Below, piece by piece: positions 15,491-23,944 of a DNA stretch of 64,000 bases (position 1 is its first letter; every line of letters starts with the position of its first letter). The translations under genes and the position numbers were made by a program. The notes under the pieces are model-generated. The model was not told the DNA's origin and did not search any database. It saw only the letters and a list, made by a program, of their open reading frames with translations. Source of the stretch: Streptomyces roseofulvus (GTDB taxonomy: Bacteria; Actinomycetota; Actinomycetes; Streptomycetales; Streptomycetaceae); the NCBI RefSeq assembly GCF_039534915.1, contig NZ_BAAAWE010000001.1:5332001-5396000 (forward strand), read 5' to 3'.

Positions 15491-17035
15491 ATGCGCGGCT
15501 CCGCCGCCCCGACGAGCCCCGGAGCCTGGGACGCCCGCTCCGAGGCCCTCCTCGGCGCCCCCGCGGTGGACGCGGAACCCGCACCCCCCGCCATAGCCGC
15601 GGGGCCCGCCGGCGCGCTCCCCACCCTCGACCTGCACGCGGACCCCCGGCCCGCCTCCCCGGACCCCGCCCCGGGCGCGTCCGCCCTCGACGACCTCCTC
15701 TCCGCCTTCGGCCCGCCCCGCCGCCCCGCCGCCGACCCGGCACCCGCACCCGCCGAGGACGAGGACGAGGACAGGGAGGACGGGGAGGAAGAGCCCGAGC
15801 CCGCGCCCGAGCCGGTCCGGGCGGAAGAGCCGGAGACGCCGCAGGAGGAACCGGCAGCCGCGGAGGAACCGCGGGAGCCCGAGGCCGAGACGCCGTCCAC
15901 CCCCACCGCACCGCCCGCCCCCGCCCCCGGCGGTGCCGTCGCCCCCGGCCCCGGGGCCGCCTGGGGCGAGGCACCCGTGCCCGCCGGCCCGGCACCCGCC
16001 GTCAAGCCGCCGCGGCGCACCGCCGGGGACCCCGTCAAGGTGCTCATGCACCGGCACCGGGAGCTGTGCGCCCGCGCCGTCGACCCGCTGGAGATCGCCG
16101 CCGGGCTCGAAGCGCAGGGCTTCACCGACCGGACCGCCGCCCGCTACCGGCACCGGGACGTCTTCTCGCTCGCCGAGGAGCTGTACGCGCGCGTGCCCCG
16201 CGGCCACCTGGAACCCGCGCCCGCCGAGGACGCCCCCGAGCCCCGCACCCCGTGGGCGCTCGCCGCGCTCGCCCCCGGCGCCGCCGCCGCGCTCCTGGTG
16301 CCCGCCCTGCTCCACCTCGACGGCGCCGCCCGGGTCGCCGCCGCGACCGCCGGGGCGCTCGCGCTCGCCGGCGCGCTCGTCCTCGCCGTCCGGCGCGGAC
16401 CGCTGCGCGCCGCCGCCCCCGCGCCCGCCGCCTGGCTCTGGATCCTGTGGCTCCTCGCGTACGCCGTCGCCGGCGACGGCCTCCTGGCGCAGGTGCTCGG
16501 CGGCGGACCCGACGGCGCCTGGCCCCTCGCCCCCGCGCCGCTCCTCGGCCTCGCGCTCGCCGTCGTGCCCGCCGCCTGGTGCGCCCACCTCTTCGCCGGC
16601 CGGGCCCGCCGCCGCATCGCCGCCAGCCGCGGTCTCGCCGACTTCGCCGCCGCCACGCGCGCGTGGCTGCTCGCCGCCGTCCTCCTCCACCTCGCCGCCC
16701 TCACCGCCCTGCTGGCGCCCACCGGCCTCACCGCCGGCGTCCTCGCCCTCGGCGCCCTGCTGTTCCTCGCCCGGCTGCTCACCGTCCACGGACACCCCCG
16801 GACCGCCGCCGCCCTCGCCGCCGCCTGCGCCGCCGAAGCCCTCGGCCTCGCGAGCGTGCTGGCCGCCCGGCTCCCGCTCCCCGGCTTCGACGCGCTCGCC
16901 GTCCCCGTACGGACCCTCGTCACCGCCTGGGGACCCGGAGCCCTCCCCGCCCTCGTCTGCGGCGCCGCCGCGCTGGGCCTCCTGGCCCACGCGACCGGCG
17001 TCCTCGCCCGGGCCTCGGCCCACACCACCCCCTGA
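15491..17035 (+). CDS. Polytopic membrane protein of the exopolysaccharide cassette
   Basis: The 514-residue product has three parts: a disordered Pro/Ala/Glu N-terminus (1-180, with a very acidic stretch at about 85-110), a conserved soluble segment (about 182-235) containing HRHRELCARAVDPLEIAAGL and TDRTAARYRHRDVF, and about nine membrane helices to the C-terminus. I do not recognise a named family. An exact AAGGAGG lies seven bases before the ATG at 15491; an in-frame ATG at 15470, overlapping the glycosyltransferase stop, also has a good site and would add seven residues. By position it could act as the membrane partner of the PelF-like enzyme, as PelG does in the Pel system, but sequence similarity to PelG is not evident. 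Confidence 0.75.
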   Translation: MRGSAAPTSPGAWDARSEALLGAPAVDAEPAPPAIAAGPAGALPTLDLHADPRPASPDPAPGASALDDLLSAFGPPRRPAADPAPAPAEDEDEDREDGEEEPEPAPEPVRAEEPETPQEEPAAAEEPREPEAETPSTPTAPPAPAPGGAVAPGPGAAWGEAPVPAGPAPAVKPPRRTAGDPVKVLMHRHRELCARAVDPLEIAAGLEAQGFTDRTAARYRHRDVFSLAEELYARVPRGHLEPAPAEDAPEPRTPWALAALAPGAAAALLVPALLHLDGAARVAAATAGALALAGALVLAVRRGPLRAAAPAPAAWLWILWLLAYAVAGDGLLAQVLGGGPDGAWPLAPAPLLGLALAVVPAAWCAHLFAGRARRRIAASRGLADFAAATRAWLLAAVLLHLAALTALLAPTGLTAGVLALGALLFLARLLTVHGHPRTAAALAAACAAEALGLASVLAARLPLPGFDALAVPVRTLVTAWGPGALPALVCGAAALGLLAHATGVLARASAHTTP

Positions 17036-17110
17036 CCCCGGGCACCCGCGGAGCCGACGCCGCGGGCGCACCGACCTCTCTCTCATCACCCCGCAAGGAG
17101 AACCCAGACC

Positions 17111-17164
17111 ATGACCCCTCCCACCCCAGCACCGGCCGGTCGGCACGAAGGGGCCGCACGATGA
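17111..17164 (+). CDS. 17-codon mini-ORF coupled to the epimerase gene
   Basis: An ATG at 17111 has AAGGAG ten bases upstream and opens a 17-codon frame (MTPPTPAPAGRHEGAAR) whose stop TGA at 17162-17164 overlaps the ATG of the epimerase at 17161 as ATGA. The epimerase itself has no good ribosome binding site, so ribosomes finishing the mini-ORF may re-initiate there. It could be a translational-coupling leader rather than a functional peptide. No similar peptide is known to me. Confidence 0.5.
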   Translation: MTPPTPAPAGRHEGAAR

Positions 17165-18132
17165 GGGTGCTACTGCTCGGAGCCAACGGCTTCATCGGCC
17201 GCTTCGTCGCCGACAGGCTGCTCGCCGACCCGGCGGTCCACCTCACCGCCCTCGGCCGCGGCGACGACGCCGACGTCCGCTTCGACCTCGCCACCGGCAG
17301 CCCCGGCGCGCTCACCCGCTTCCTGGACGCCGTCCACCCCGGCGTGGTCGTCAACTGCGCGGGCGCCACCCGGGGCGGCGCCCGCGACCTGACCCGGCAC
17401 AACACGGTCGCCGTCGCCACCGTCTGCGAGGCCCTGCGGCGCAGCGGCTGCGGCGCCCGGCTGGTCCAGGTCGGCTGCGCCTCCGAGTACGGGCCCAGCC
17501 AGCCCGGCTCCTCCACCGCCGAGGACGCCGTGCCGCGCCCGGGAGGCCCGTACGGCGTCTCCAAGCTCGCCGCCACCGAACTGGTCCTCGGCTCCGGGCT
17601 CGACGCGGTCGTGCTCCGGGTCTTCTCCCCGGTCGGCCCCGGCACCCCCGCCGGCTCCCCGCTCGGCCGGCTCGCCGAGGCGATGCGCCGGGCCATGCAG
17701 GCCGGCGACGGCGAGCTCAAGCTCAGCGGCCTCGGCGTGCAGCGGGACTTCGTGGACGTGCGGGACGTGGCCCGCGCCGTCCACGCCGCCTCCCTCTCCG
17801 CCGCCCAGGGCGTGGTCAACATCGGCACCGGACGGGCCGTCCGGCTGCGGGACGCAGCCGCCGTCCTCGCCCGCGTCGCCGGCTACGCGGGCAACCTGCA
17901 CGAGGTGGACGGCCCGCACGGCATCCCGCACCGGCCCGTCATCGGCCCCCCGCGCACCGAGGCGACCATCGCCGAACAACTGGCCGCCGCGCCCTTCCCG
18001 TACCCCGACGGCTGCGGGCCCTGGCAGCAGGCCGACGTCCGCACCGCCCGCGACCGGCTCGGCTGGCGCCCCCGGATCAACCTGGAGGAGTCGCTCGCCG
18101 ACATCTGGATGGAGGCGGCGTGTCGCATCTGA
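17161..18132 (+). CDS. NAD-dependent epimerase/dehydratase (extended SDR)
   Basis: This 323-residue protein has the Rossmann motif LLGANGFIG (Gly7, Gly10, Gly13) and the catalytic YGVSK (Tyr-x3-Lys) of extended short-chain dehydrogenases, with VGCASEYGPS supplying the usual upstream serine. The family includes UDP-glucose/UDP-GlcNAc 4-epimerases and dTDP-sugar dehydratases. In its cassette, next to a PelF-like transferase and a spherulin-4 protein, the most economical role is production of UDP-GalNAc or UDP-Gal, as PelX and GalE-type enzymes do for Pel and galactosaminogalactan. The start overlaps the mini-ORF stop and the end overlaps the next gene by 13 bases, so co-translation is likely. 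Confidence 0.85.
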   Translation: MRVLLLGANGFIGRFVADRLLADPAVHLTALGRGDDADVRFDLATGSPGALTRFLDAVHPGVVVNCAGATRGGARDLTRHNTVAVATVCEALRRSGCGARLVQVGCASEYGPSQPGSSTAEDAVPRPGGPYGVSKLAATELVLGSGLDAVVLRVFSPVGPGTPAGSPLGRLAEAMRRAMQAGDGELKLSGLGVQRDFVDVRDVARAVHAASLSAAQGVVNIGTGRAVRLRDAAAVLARVAGYAGNLHEVDGPHGIPHRPVIGPPRTEATIAEQLAAAPFPYPDGCGPWQQADVRTARDRLGWRPRINLEESLADIWMEAACRI

Positions 18133-18869
18133 CCGCCACGGGGACGGTCCGGGCGCTCGGAGTGGGCGCCCCCGGCTACGCCCACCCGCTGCTCGCCCCG
18201 GTCGAATGGGCCGAACTGACCCGTCCCGGGACCCCCGTGCACTGGGCGGTGCTCAACGTCGCCGACGGCCCCGGCAGCCGCCCCGACCCGCACTGCCTGG
18301 AGACCGCGGGCCGGCTGCGGCAGGCGGGCGTGCGGGTGCTGGGGCACCTGGACCTGGCGCACGGTTCGCGCCCCTTCGGCGAGCTCGTCTCGCAGGCGCA
18401 GCGGTACCTCGACTGGTACCGGGTCGGCGGCTTCTATCTGGACCGCTGTCCCACGGACCGGACGGACCTGCCCGGAGTGAGAAGGGTCACCACCACCCTG
18501 TCGGCGCTCCTCGGCGGCGACGCCCACCTCGTCCTGGGGCACGGCAGCCATCCGTACCCCGGTTACGCGGAGGCGGCGGACCAGCTGGTGACCTTCTCCG
18601 GGGCCTGGACCGACTACCGCTGGTCGCAGGTGGCGGAGTGGACGGCCGAGTACCCGGAGGGGAAGTTCGCCCACTTCGTCCACGGGGTGCCGCGCACCCA
18701 TCTCGACGAGGCGCTGCGGATCGCCCGCTGGCAGGGCGCCGGCACGATCTTCTTCACCGACCGCAGCGGGGGGCCCGGCGGAGCGGCGGGACAGAACACG
18801 CCATTTCACTCGCTGCCCGGCTACTGGGACGAAATCGTCTCGCGGATCGGACCGGGTGTCTCGGAATGA
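18120..18869 (+). CDS. Spherulation-specific family 4 protein (GH135-like)
   Basis: This 249-residue protein belongs to the spherulin-4 family. The fungal member Sph3 (GH135) cleaves galactosaminogalactan and is needed for its synthesis. Family features seen are a TIM-barrel-like start (GVGAPGYAHPLLAPVEW), VLGHLDLAHGSRP, GGFYLDRCPTD around Asp108 and FSGAWTDYRW. Fungal enzymes use a consecutive Asp-Glu pair; here the residue after Asp108 is Arg, so catalysis may differ. No signal peptide is visible, which places it in the cytoplasm unless exported by another route. The GTG at 18120 has GGAGG upstream and overlaps the epimerase by 13 bases. Confidence 0.85.
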   Translation: MSHLTATGTVRALGVGAPGYAHPLLAPVEWAELTRPGTPVHWAVLNVADGPGSRPDPHCLETAGRLRQAGVRVLGHLDLAHGSRPFGELVSQAQRYLDWYRVGGFYLDRCPTDRTDLPGVRRVTTTLSALLGGDAHLVLGHGSHPYPGYAEAADQLVTFSGAWTDYRWSQVAEWTAEYPEGKFAHFVHGVPRTHLDEALRIARWQGAGTIFFTDRSGGPGGAAGQNTPFHSLPGYWDEIVSRIGPGVSE

Positions 18870-18932
18870 GAAGGGGCGTGGCAGTGTTACGGGGAGAACA
18901 ACCGTACTGACATACCGACAACCGGAGTCCCC

Positions 18933-20111
18933 GTGTCGCTGCCACCCCTGGTCGAGCCGGCCGCCGAGCTCACCGTAGACGAGGTCCGCAGGTACTCCCG
19001 CCACCTGATCATCCCCGACGTGGGGATGGACGGGCAGAAGCGGCTGAAGAACGCGAAGGTGCTGGCCGTCGGCGCCGGCGGCCTCGGGTCGCCGGCGCTC
19101 ATGTACCTGGCCGCGGCCGGTGTCGGCACCCTCGGCATCGTGGAGTTCGACGAGGTCGACGAGTCGAACCTCCAGCGCCAGATCATCCACAGCCAGGCCG
19201 ACATCGGCCGCTCCAAGGCCGAGTCGGCGCGCGACAGCGTGCTCGGCATCAACCCGTACGTGAACGTGGTCCTTCACGAGGAGCGGCTCGAGGCCGACAA
19301 CGTGATGGACATCTTCAGCCAGTACGACCTGATCGTCGACGGCACCGACAACTTCGCCACCCGCTACCTGGTGAACGACGCCTGCGTGCTGCTGAACAAG
19401 CCGTACGTGTGGGGCTCGATCTACCGGTTCGACGGCCAGGCGTCGGTCTTCTGGTCCGAGCACGGTCCCTGCTACCGCTGCCTCTACCCGGAGCCCCCGC
19501 CGCCGGGCATGGTCCCGTCCTGCGCCGAGGGCGGCGTCCTGGGCGTGCTCTGCGCGTCCATCGGCTCCATTCAGGTCAACGAGGCCATCAAGCTCCTCGC
19601 CGGCATCGGCGAGCCGCTCGTCGGCCGTCTGATGATCTACGACGCCCTGGAGATGCAGTACCGCCAGGTGAAGGTCCGCAAGGACCCCAACTGCGCGGTC
19701 TGCGGCGAGAACCCGACCGTCACCGAGCTCATCGACTACGAGGCCTTCTGCGGCGTCGTGTCCGAGGAGGCCCAGGAGGCGGCGCTCGGCTCCACGATCA
19801 CTCCGAAGCAGCTCAAGGAGTGGATCGACGACGGCGAGAACATCGACATCATCGACGTCCGCGAGCCGAACGAGTACGAGATCGTCTCGATCCCCGGCGC
19901 CCGCCTGATCCCGAAGAACGAGTTCCTGATGGGCAACGCCCTCCAGGACCTCCCGCAGGACAAGAAGATCGTCCTGCACTGCAAGACGGGTGTCCGCAGT
20001 GCGGAAGTCCTCGCCGTGCTCAAGTCCGCGGGCTTCGCGGACGCGGTGCACGTCGGCGGCGGCGTGATCGGCTGGGTCCACCAGATCGAGCCCGAGAAGC
20101 CGGTCTACTAG
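18933..20111 (+). CDS. moeZ: MoeZ/MoeB-type adenylyltransferase-sulfurtransferase
   Basis: This 392-residue enzyme activates the C-terminus of ubiquitin-like sulfur-carrier proteins (MoaD, ThiS, CysO type) by adenylation and then transfers sulfur. The N-terminal E1-like domain shows the nucleotide loop GAGGLGS (47-53), DGTDNFATR, zinc cysteines Cys180/Cys183 and Cys254/Cys257, and SCAEGGV (Cys197). The C-terminal rhodanese domain has active-site Cys350 in HCKTGVRS. In actinomycetes one MoeZ can serve several sulfur carriers, for molybdopterin, thiamine, cysteine and secondary metabolites. The GTG at 18933 has CCGGAG upstream. It is separate from the preceding cassette (63-base gap) and ends at a strong terminator. 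Confidence 0.95.
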   Translation: MSLPPLVEPAAELTVDEVRRYSRHLIIPDVGMDGQKRLKNAKVLAVGAGGLGSPALMYLAAAGVGTLGIVEFDEVDESNLQRQIIHSQADIGRSKAESARDSVLGINPYVNVVLHEERLEADNVMDIFSQYDLIVDGTDNFATRYLVNDACVLLNKPYVWGSIYRFDGQASVFWSEHGPCYRCLYPEPPPPGMVPSCAEGGVLGVLCASIGSIQVNEAIKLLAGIGEPLVGRLMIYDALEMQYRQVKVRKDPNCAVCGENPTVTELIDYEAFCGVVSEEAQEAALGSTITPKQLKEWIDDGENIDIIDVREPNEYEIVSIPGARLIPKNEFLMGNALQDLPQDKKIVLHCKTGVRSAEVLAVLKSAGFADAVHVGGGVIGWVHQIEPEKPVY

Positions 20112-20139
20112 CCGGAAGCCGGTCTCCCGGCCCACCGTG

Positions 20140-20178
20140 GCGAAGGCCCCGGACCGCGTGTCGGTCCGGGGCCTTCGC
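20140..20178. terminator. Perfect 17-bp hairpin between moeZ and a convergent gene
   Basis: Arms 20140-20156 and 20162-20178 are perfectly complementary around a five-base loop. It lies between the moeZ stop and the stop of the minus-strand peptidase and can serve both. Confidence 0.9.
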
Positions 20179-20187
20179 GCGTCCGCG

Positions 20188-21753
20188 CTACCCGCAGGTC
20201 GTGCCGTACGCGGGCACCTTCCCGTCGAGCAGGTACGCGTCGACCGTCTCCGTCACGCACTCCGAGGTGCCGTAGGCGCCGTGCCCCTCGCCCTTGTTGG
20301 TGACCAGGACGCCGACGCCCTCGCCCAGCTCCTTCGCCATCCGCTCGGCGCCCTCGTACGGGGTCGCCGGGTCGCCGGTCGTGCCCACGACCAGGATCGG
20401 GGCCGCGCCCGGGGCGGACGCCGCCGGGGTCTTCGCCTCGCCCTTCACCGGCCAGTCGGCGCACCAGCCGGCCGTGTCCCAGGCGAGGAAGGCGCCGAAG
20501 ACGGGGGAGAGGCGGCGGAACTCCGGCAGCAGCGCCTTCGCCCGCGCGGCGGTCGGGCGCTCGCTGGAGTCGGCGCAGGAGATCGCCCGCTGGGAGTGCG
20601 ACTGGGTGGAGTAACGTCCCCGCGAGTCCCGGTCGTTGTAGGTGTCCGCGAGCCGCAGCAGCGGGGCGCCGTTGCCGGACTCGGCGGCCCGCAGCGCCTG
20701 GGTGAGCAGCGGCCAGCTCTCCTCGGAGTAGAGGGTCACCGCGATGCCGGTGATCGCCAGGCCCTCGGTGAGGCGCCGGTCGCCGACCGTCAGCGGCCTC
20801 CGGTCGAGCGAGGCGAGCAGCGTGGTGATCCGCGCGCCGACGGCCGCGGGGGTCTGCCCGGTGCTCCCGGCGTAGTTGTCCAGGGCCCGCTGGAAGCCGA
20901 TCGTCTGGTGGCGGGCGTGGCCCGCGCTGTCGGCGGTCGGGTCGACGACCGCGTCGAGGACCAGCCGGCCGACGTTCCCGGGGAAGAGGTGGGCGTAGGT
21001 GCCGCCGAGCTGGGTGCCGTACGAGATGCCGAAGTAGTGCAGCCGGGCGTCGCCGAGGACGTGCCGGATCAGGTCCAGGTCGCGGGCGGTGGCCGTGGTG
21101 GTGGTGTACGGGATCACCTCGCCGGAGCGGCGGGCGCAGCCGGCGGCGAAGTCCGCCGCGTCCTTCAGGAAGGCGGCCTCCTCGGCGGGCGTGTCCGGGG
21201 TGGAGTCGACGCGGGTCTCGGCCGCCGCCTGCTCGGCGTCGGTGCGGCAGACGACGCCGGAGCTGCGGCTCACCCCGCGCGGGTCGAAGCCCACGAGGTC
21301 GTAGCGCTCGCCCAGCTCCTCGTACTCGTCGGAGAGCTGCGGCAGCATGTCCACCCCGGAGCCGCCGGGTCCGCCGAAGTTGAAGAGCAGCGAACCGATC
21401 CGCCGCTTCGGGTCGGTCGCCTCCTTGCGTATGAGGGCGACGGGGAGCGTGGCGCCCGCCGGCTTCGCGTGGTCCAGCGGCACGTTCACGGTGGCGCAGC
21501 GCCAGTCGCCGCCGACGTCGTCGCAGCGGTCCCACTCCGGCCGCTGGCCGGTGAGGGAGGCGGGCAGGCCGGGGGCGGGGGCGGGGAGGCCGGAGGCCGG
21601 AGCGGGCTTGGCGTCCGACGGGGCCGCGGAGGAGGTGCCGGAGGAGGCGGGGGCGGCCGAGGACGGGGCCGCGGCCGGGGAGCCCGCGCTCGTACAGCCG
21701 GTGACCAGCACTCCGCCGAGGGCGAGGACCGTCAGACGCCGGCGTATGGACAT
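20188..21753 (-). CDS. Lipoprotein S33-type peptidase (alpha/beta hydrolase)
   Basis: This 521-residue exported protein has a lipoprotein signal peptide ending VTGC (lipidated Cys20), an Ala/Pro/Ser linker to about residue 65 and an alpha/beta hydrolase domain of the streptomycete tripeptidyl-aminopeptidase (SlpD/SlpE, Tap) type. The oxyanion segment is NFGGPGGSG, the nucleophile is Ser244 in FGISYGTQLGG, the acid lies in GTTGDPATPYEG and the histidine in GEGHGAYG. Such enzymes trim N-terminal peptides from secreted proteins outside the membrane. It is a paralogue of the gene immediately upstream on the same strand, separated by 54 bases; the pair probably arose by tandem duplication. Confidence 0.92.
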   Translation of the reverse strand: MSIRRRLTVLALGGVLVTGCTSAGSPAAAPSSAAPASSGTSSAAPSDAKPAPASGLPAPAPGLPASLTGQRPEWDRCDDVGGDWRCATVNVPLDHAKPAGATLPVALIRKEATDPKRRIGSLLFNFGGPGGSGVDMLPQLSDEYEELGERYDLVGFDPRGVSRSSGVVCRTDAEQAAAETRVDSTPDTPAEEAAFLKDAADFAAGCARRSGEVIPYTTTTATARDLDLIRHVLGDARLHYFGISYGTQLGGTYAHLFPGNVGRLVLDAVVDPTADSAGHARHQTIGFQRALDNYAGSTGQTPAAVGARITTLLASLDRRPLTVGDRRLTEGLAITGIAVTLYSEESWPLLTQALRAAESGNGAPLLRLADTYNDRDSRGRYSTQSHSQRAISCADSSERPTAARAKALLPEFRRLSPVFGAFLAWDTAGWCADWPVKGEAKTPAASAPGAAPILVVGTTGDPATPYEGAERMAKELGEGVGVLVTNKGEGHGAYGTSECVTETVDAYLLDGKVPAYGTTCG

Positions 21754-21807
21754 GGGAGACCCCCCAAGATCGAGACTGGCCCGTCATCCTAGGGGGCTCG
21801 GGTGCGG

Positions 21808-23388
21808 CTACTTGCAGACGGTGCCCGTGGCGGGGACCTTGCCGTCCAGGAGGTAGCCGTCGACGGCCTTCTTCACGCAGGCGCTGCCGCCGTTGTAGGC
21901 GCCGTGGCCCTCGCCCTCGTACGTCAGCTCCACGCCGACGCCCTTGCCGAGCGCCTGCACCATCGCGCGGGCGCCCTCGTACGGGGTCGCCGGGTCGCCG
22001 GTGTTGCCGACCACCAGGATCGGCGCGGCGCCGGGCGCCGACACGTCGGGGTGGTCCCAGGCGCCGGGCACCGGCCACTGCGAGCAGCTCGACAGCGCCC
22101 AGCCCATGAAGTCGCCGAAGACCGGTGACGCCTCGCGGAACTGCGGCAGCCGCTCCTTGGCCTGGCCGAGGGTGTACCGCTCCTTGAAGTCCACGCAGTT
22201 GATGGCGGCGTTGGCGGCCTGGATGTTGCTGTAACTGCCGTTCTCCCCGCGTCCGTTCATCGAGTCCGAGAGGGCGAGCAGCAGCGCGCCGTCGCCGCCG
22301 TCCGCCGCCTCCAGGCCCTGCTCCAGGTACGGCCAGAACTCCTTCGAGTACAGCGACTGGGCGATGCCGTTGGTCGCCTGGGTCTGGGTCAGCTTCCGGC
22401 TGCCGATGCCGGGGATCGGCTTCTTGTCGAGCGCGGCGAGGAGGTCGGTGACGCCCTCCTCGACCTCGGCGACCGTCGCGCCCGGCAGGGCGCACTCGTC
22501 GCCCCGGTCCACGCAGTCCTGCGCGAAGTTGTCGAGTGCCAGCTGGAAGCCCTTGGCCTGGCCCAGTGCGCCCTCCTCGACGCCCGCGTCCGGGTCCACC
22601 ACCGCGTCGAAGACGGCACGGCCCACCCGCTCGGGGAAGAGGTGGGCGTAGACGCCGCCGAGCTCCGTGCCGTACGAGATGCCGAAGTAGTGCAGCTTGT
22701 CGTCGCCGAGGACCTGGCGCAGCAGGTCCATGTCGCGGGCCGCGCTCTCCGTGCCGACGTGCGGCAGGACCGTGCCCGAGTCCTTCTCGCAGCCTGTCGC
22801 GTACGCCTTCTGCGCGTCGGACAGCGTCCGTTCCTCCGCCAGGTCGTCCGGGGTGAAGTCCAGCGCGTAGTAGGCGTCCAGCTCCTTGTCCGTGGCGCAC
22901 TCGACCGGCTCGCTGCGGCCGACCCCGCGCGGGTCGAAGGACACCAGGTCGTAGCGCGTGCGGAGGGACTCGTAGTCGGTGGCGAAGCCGGGCAGGCCGG
23001 TGACGCCGGAGCCGCCCGGGCCGCCGAAGTTGAAGATCAGGGAGCCGATGCGGCGGGCGTTGTCGTCGGCCCGGGCGCGGATCAGCGCGAGTTCGATCGT
23101 CTCGCCCTCCGGCTGCGACCAGTCGAGCGGCGTCCGCAGGAAGGCGCACTCCCACTCCGTGCCGTCCGGCAGCGGCGACGGTGCCGAGCCGCCGCCCTCC
23201 GCCGGGGACGGGGGCGGGCAGGTGTCCCACTCCAGCTGCTGTTCCGTCAGCGCCGAGAGCCCGCCGGTGCCGGTGGGGCGGGAGGCCGCGGGGGTCCCGT
23301 CGCCGGAGTCGTCCGAGCAGCCGGTCAGCCAGAGGACGGCGGAGGCGGTGAGGAGGGCGGCGGCGCGCTGGGCGGCGGAGATCGGCAT
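21808..23388 (-). CDS. Lipoprotein S33-type peptidase, tandem paralogue
   Basis: This 526-residue protein shares the layout of its downstream neighbour: a lipobox LTGC (Cys24), a polar linker, NFGGPGGSG, Ser238 in FGISYGTELGG, GNTGDPATPYEG and GEGHGAYNGG near the C-terminus. It belongs to the same tripeptidyl-aminopeptidase-like family and should be anchored outside the membrane. Differences between the copies are concentrated in the linker and in the lid region between the oxyanion and nucleophile motifs, which suggests different peptide preferences. A MarR regulator gene lies 66 bases upstream of it on the same strand, so the regulator and both peptidases could be one transcription unit. 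Confidence 0.92.
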   Translation of the reverse strand: MPISAAQRAAALLTASAVLWLTGCSDDSGDGTPAASRPTGTGGLSALTEQQLEWDTCPPPSPAEGGGSAPSPLPDGTEWECAFLRTPLDWSQPEGETIELALIRARADDNARRIGSLIFNFGGPGGSGVTGLPGFATDYESLRTRYDLVSFDPRGVGRSEPVECATDKELDAYYALDFTPDDLAEERTLSDAQKAYATGCEKDSGTVLPHVGTESAARDMDLLRQVLGDDKLHYFGISYGTELGGVYAHLFPERVGRAVFDAVVDPDAGVEEGALGQAKGFQLALDNFAQDCVDRGDECALPGATVAEVEEGVTDLLAALDKKPIPGIGSRKLTQTQATNGIAQSLYSKEFWPYLEQGLEAADGGDGALLLALSDSMNGRGENGSYSNIQAANAAINCVDFKERYTLGQAKERLPQFREASPVFGDFMGWALSSCSQWPVPGAWDHPDVSAPGAAPILVVGNTGDPATPYEGARAMVQALGKGVGVELTYEGEGHGAYNGGSACVKKAVDGYLLDGKVPATGTVCK

Positions 23389-23454
23389 GTCCCCATGCTC
23401 CGGCGCCCCGCCCGTGAGCGCCCGTGACGCACCCCCAAGCGGGTGTCCAGGGGC

Positions 23455-23934
23455 TCAGCTCGCGCGGTCGCGAAGGGCGTCGAGGTGGGCGCGGGCCGCT
23501 TCGGCGGCGTGGGCGAACCAGTCCGCGATCACGGCGGTCTCCTCGGGGGTGTAGCGGGCGAAGAGCTCCCCGAGCCGGTCGTAGAAGGGCTGGTACAGCT
23601 CGGTCAGGCGGACCACCGCCGCCGGGTCGGCGACCACGCGGACCCGGCGGCGGTCGCCCGGGTCGGGGACCCTGCGGGCGTACCCGGCCTTCTCCAGCCG
23701 GTTGAGGACGCCGGTGACCGCGCCGGTGGTGAGGTTGGCCCGCTCGGCGAGGTCGCCCGCGGAGAGCGGCTCCGCGCCGGCGCCGAGCACATGGCCGAGG
23801 CAGGTGAGGTCGGTCACGTTGAGGCCGAGCGCCTGGGCCACCTCCTGCTGCCCGATCAGGCCGAGCGCCACATAGGTGTCCATGCGCGAGATCGCCTCGG
23901 CGGCGGTGGCCGGCGGCCGGCTCTTGCCCTGCAC
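23455..23934 (-). CDS. MarR family transcriptional regulator
   Basis: This 159-residue protein has a MarR winged helix: the recognition region runs LSAGDLAERANLTTGAVTGV followed by LNRLEKAGYARR and the wing DPGDRRRVRV. It should bind DNA as a dimer. Translation starts with GTG at 23934, seven bases after an exact AAGGAG. The upstream region carries three alternating CTTAG/CTAAG half-sites (23945-23965) and the first of these overlaps the ribosome binding site, which strongly suggests autorepression. The downstream genes are two exported peptidases and the divergent neighbour is a small membrane protein; any could be part of its regulon. Confidence 0.92.
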   Translation of the reverse strand: MQGKSRPPATAAEAISRMDTYVALGLIGQQEVAQALGLNVTDLTCLGHVLGAGAEPLSAGDLAERANLTTGAVTGVLNRLEKAGYARRVPDPGDRRRVRVVADPAAVVRLTELYQPFYDRLGELFARYTPEETAVIADWFAHAAEAARAHLDALRDRAS

Positions 23935-23944
23935 CCCGATACTC

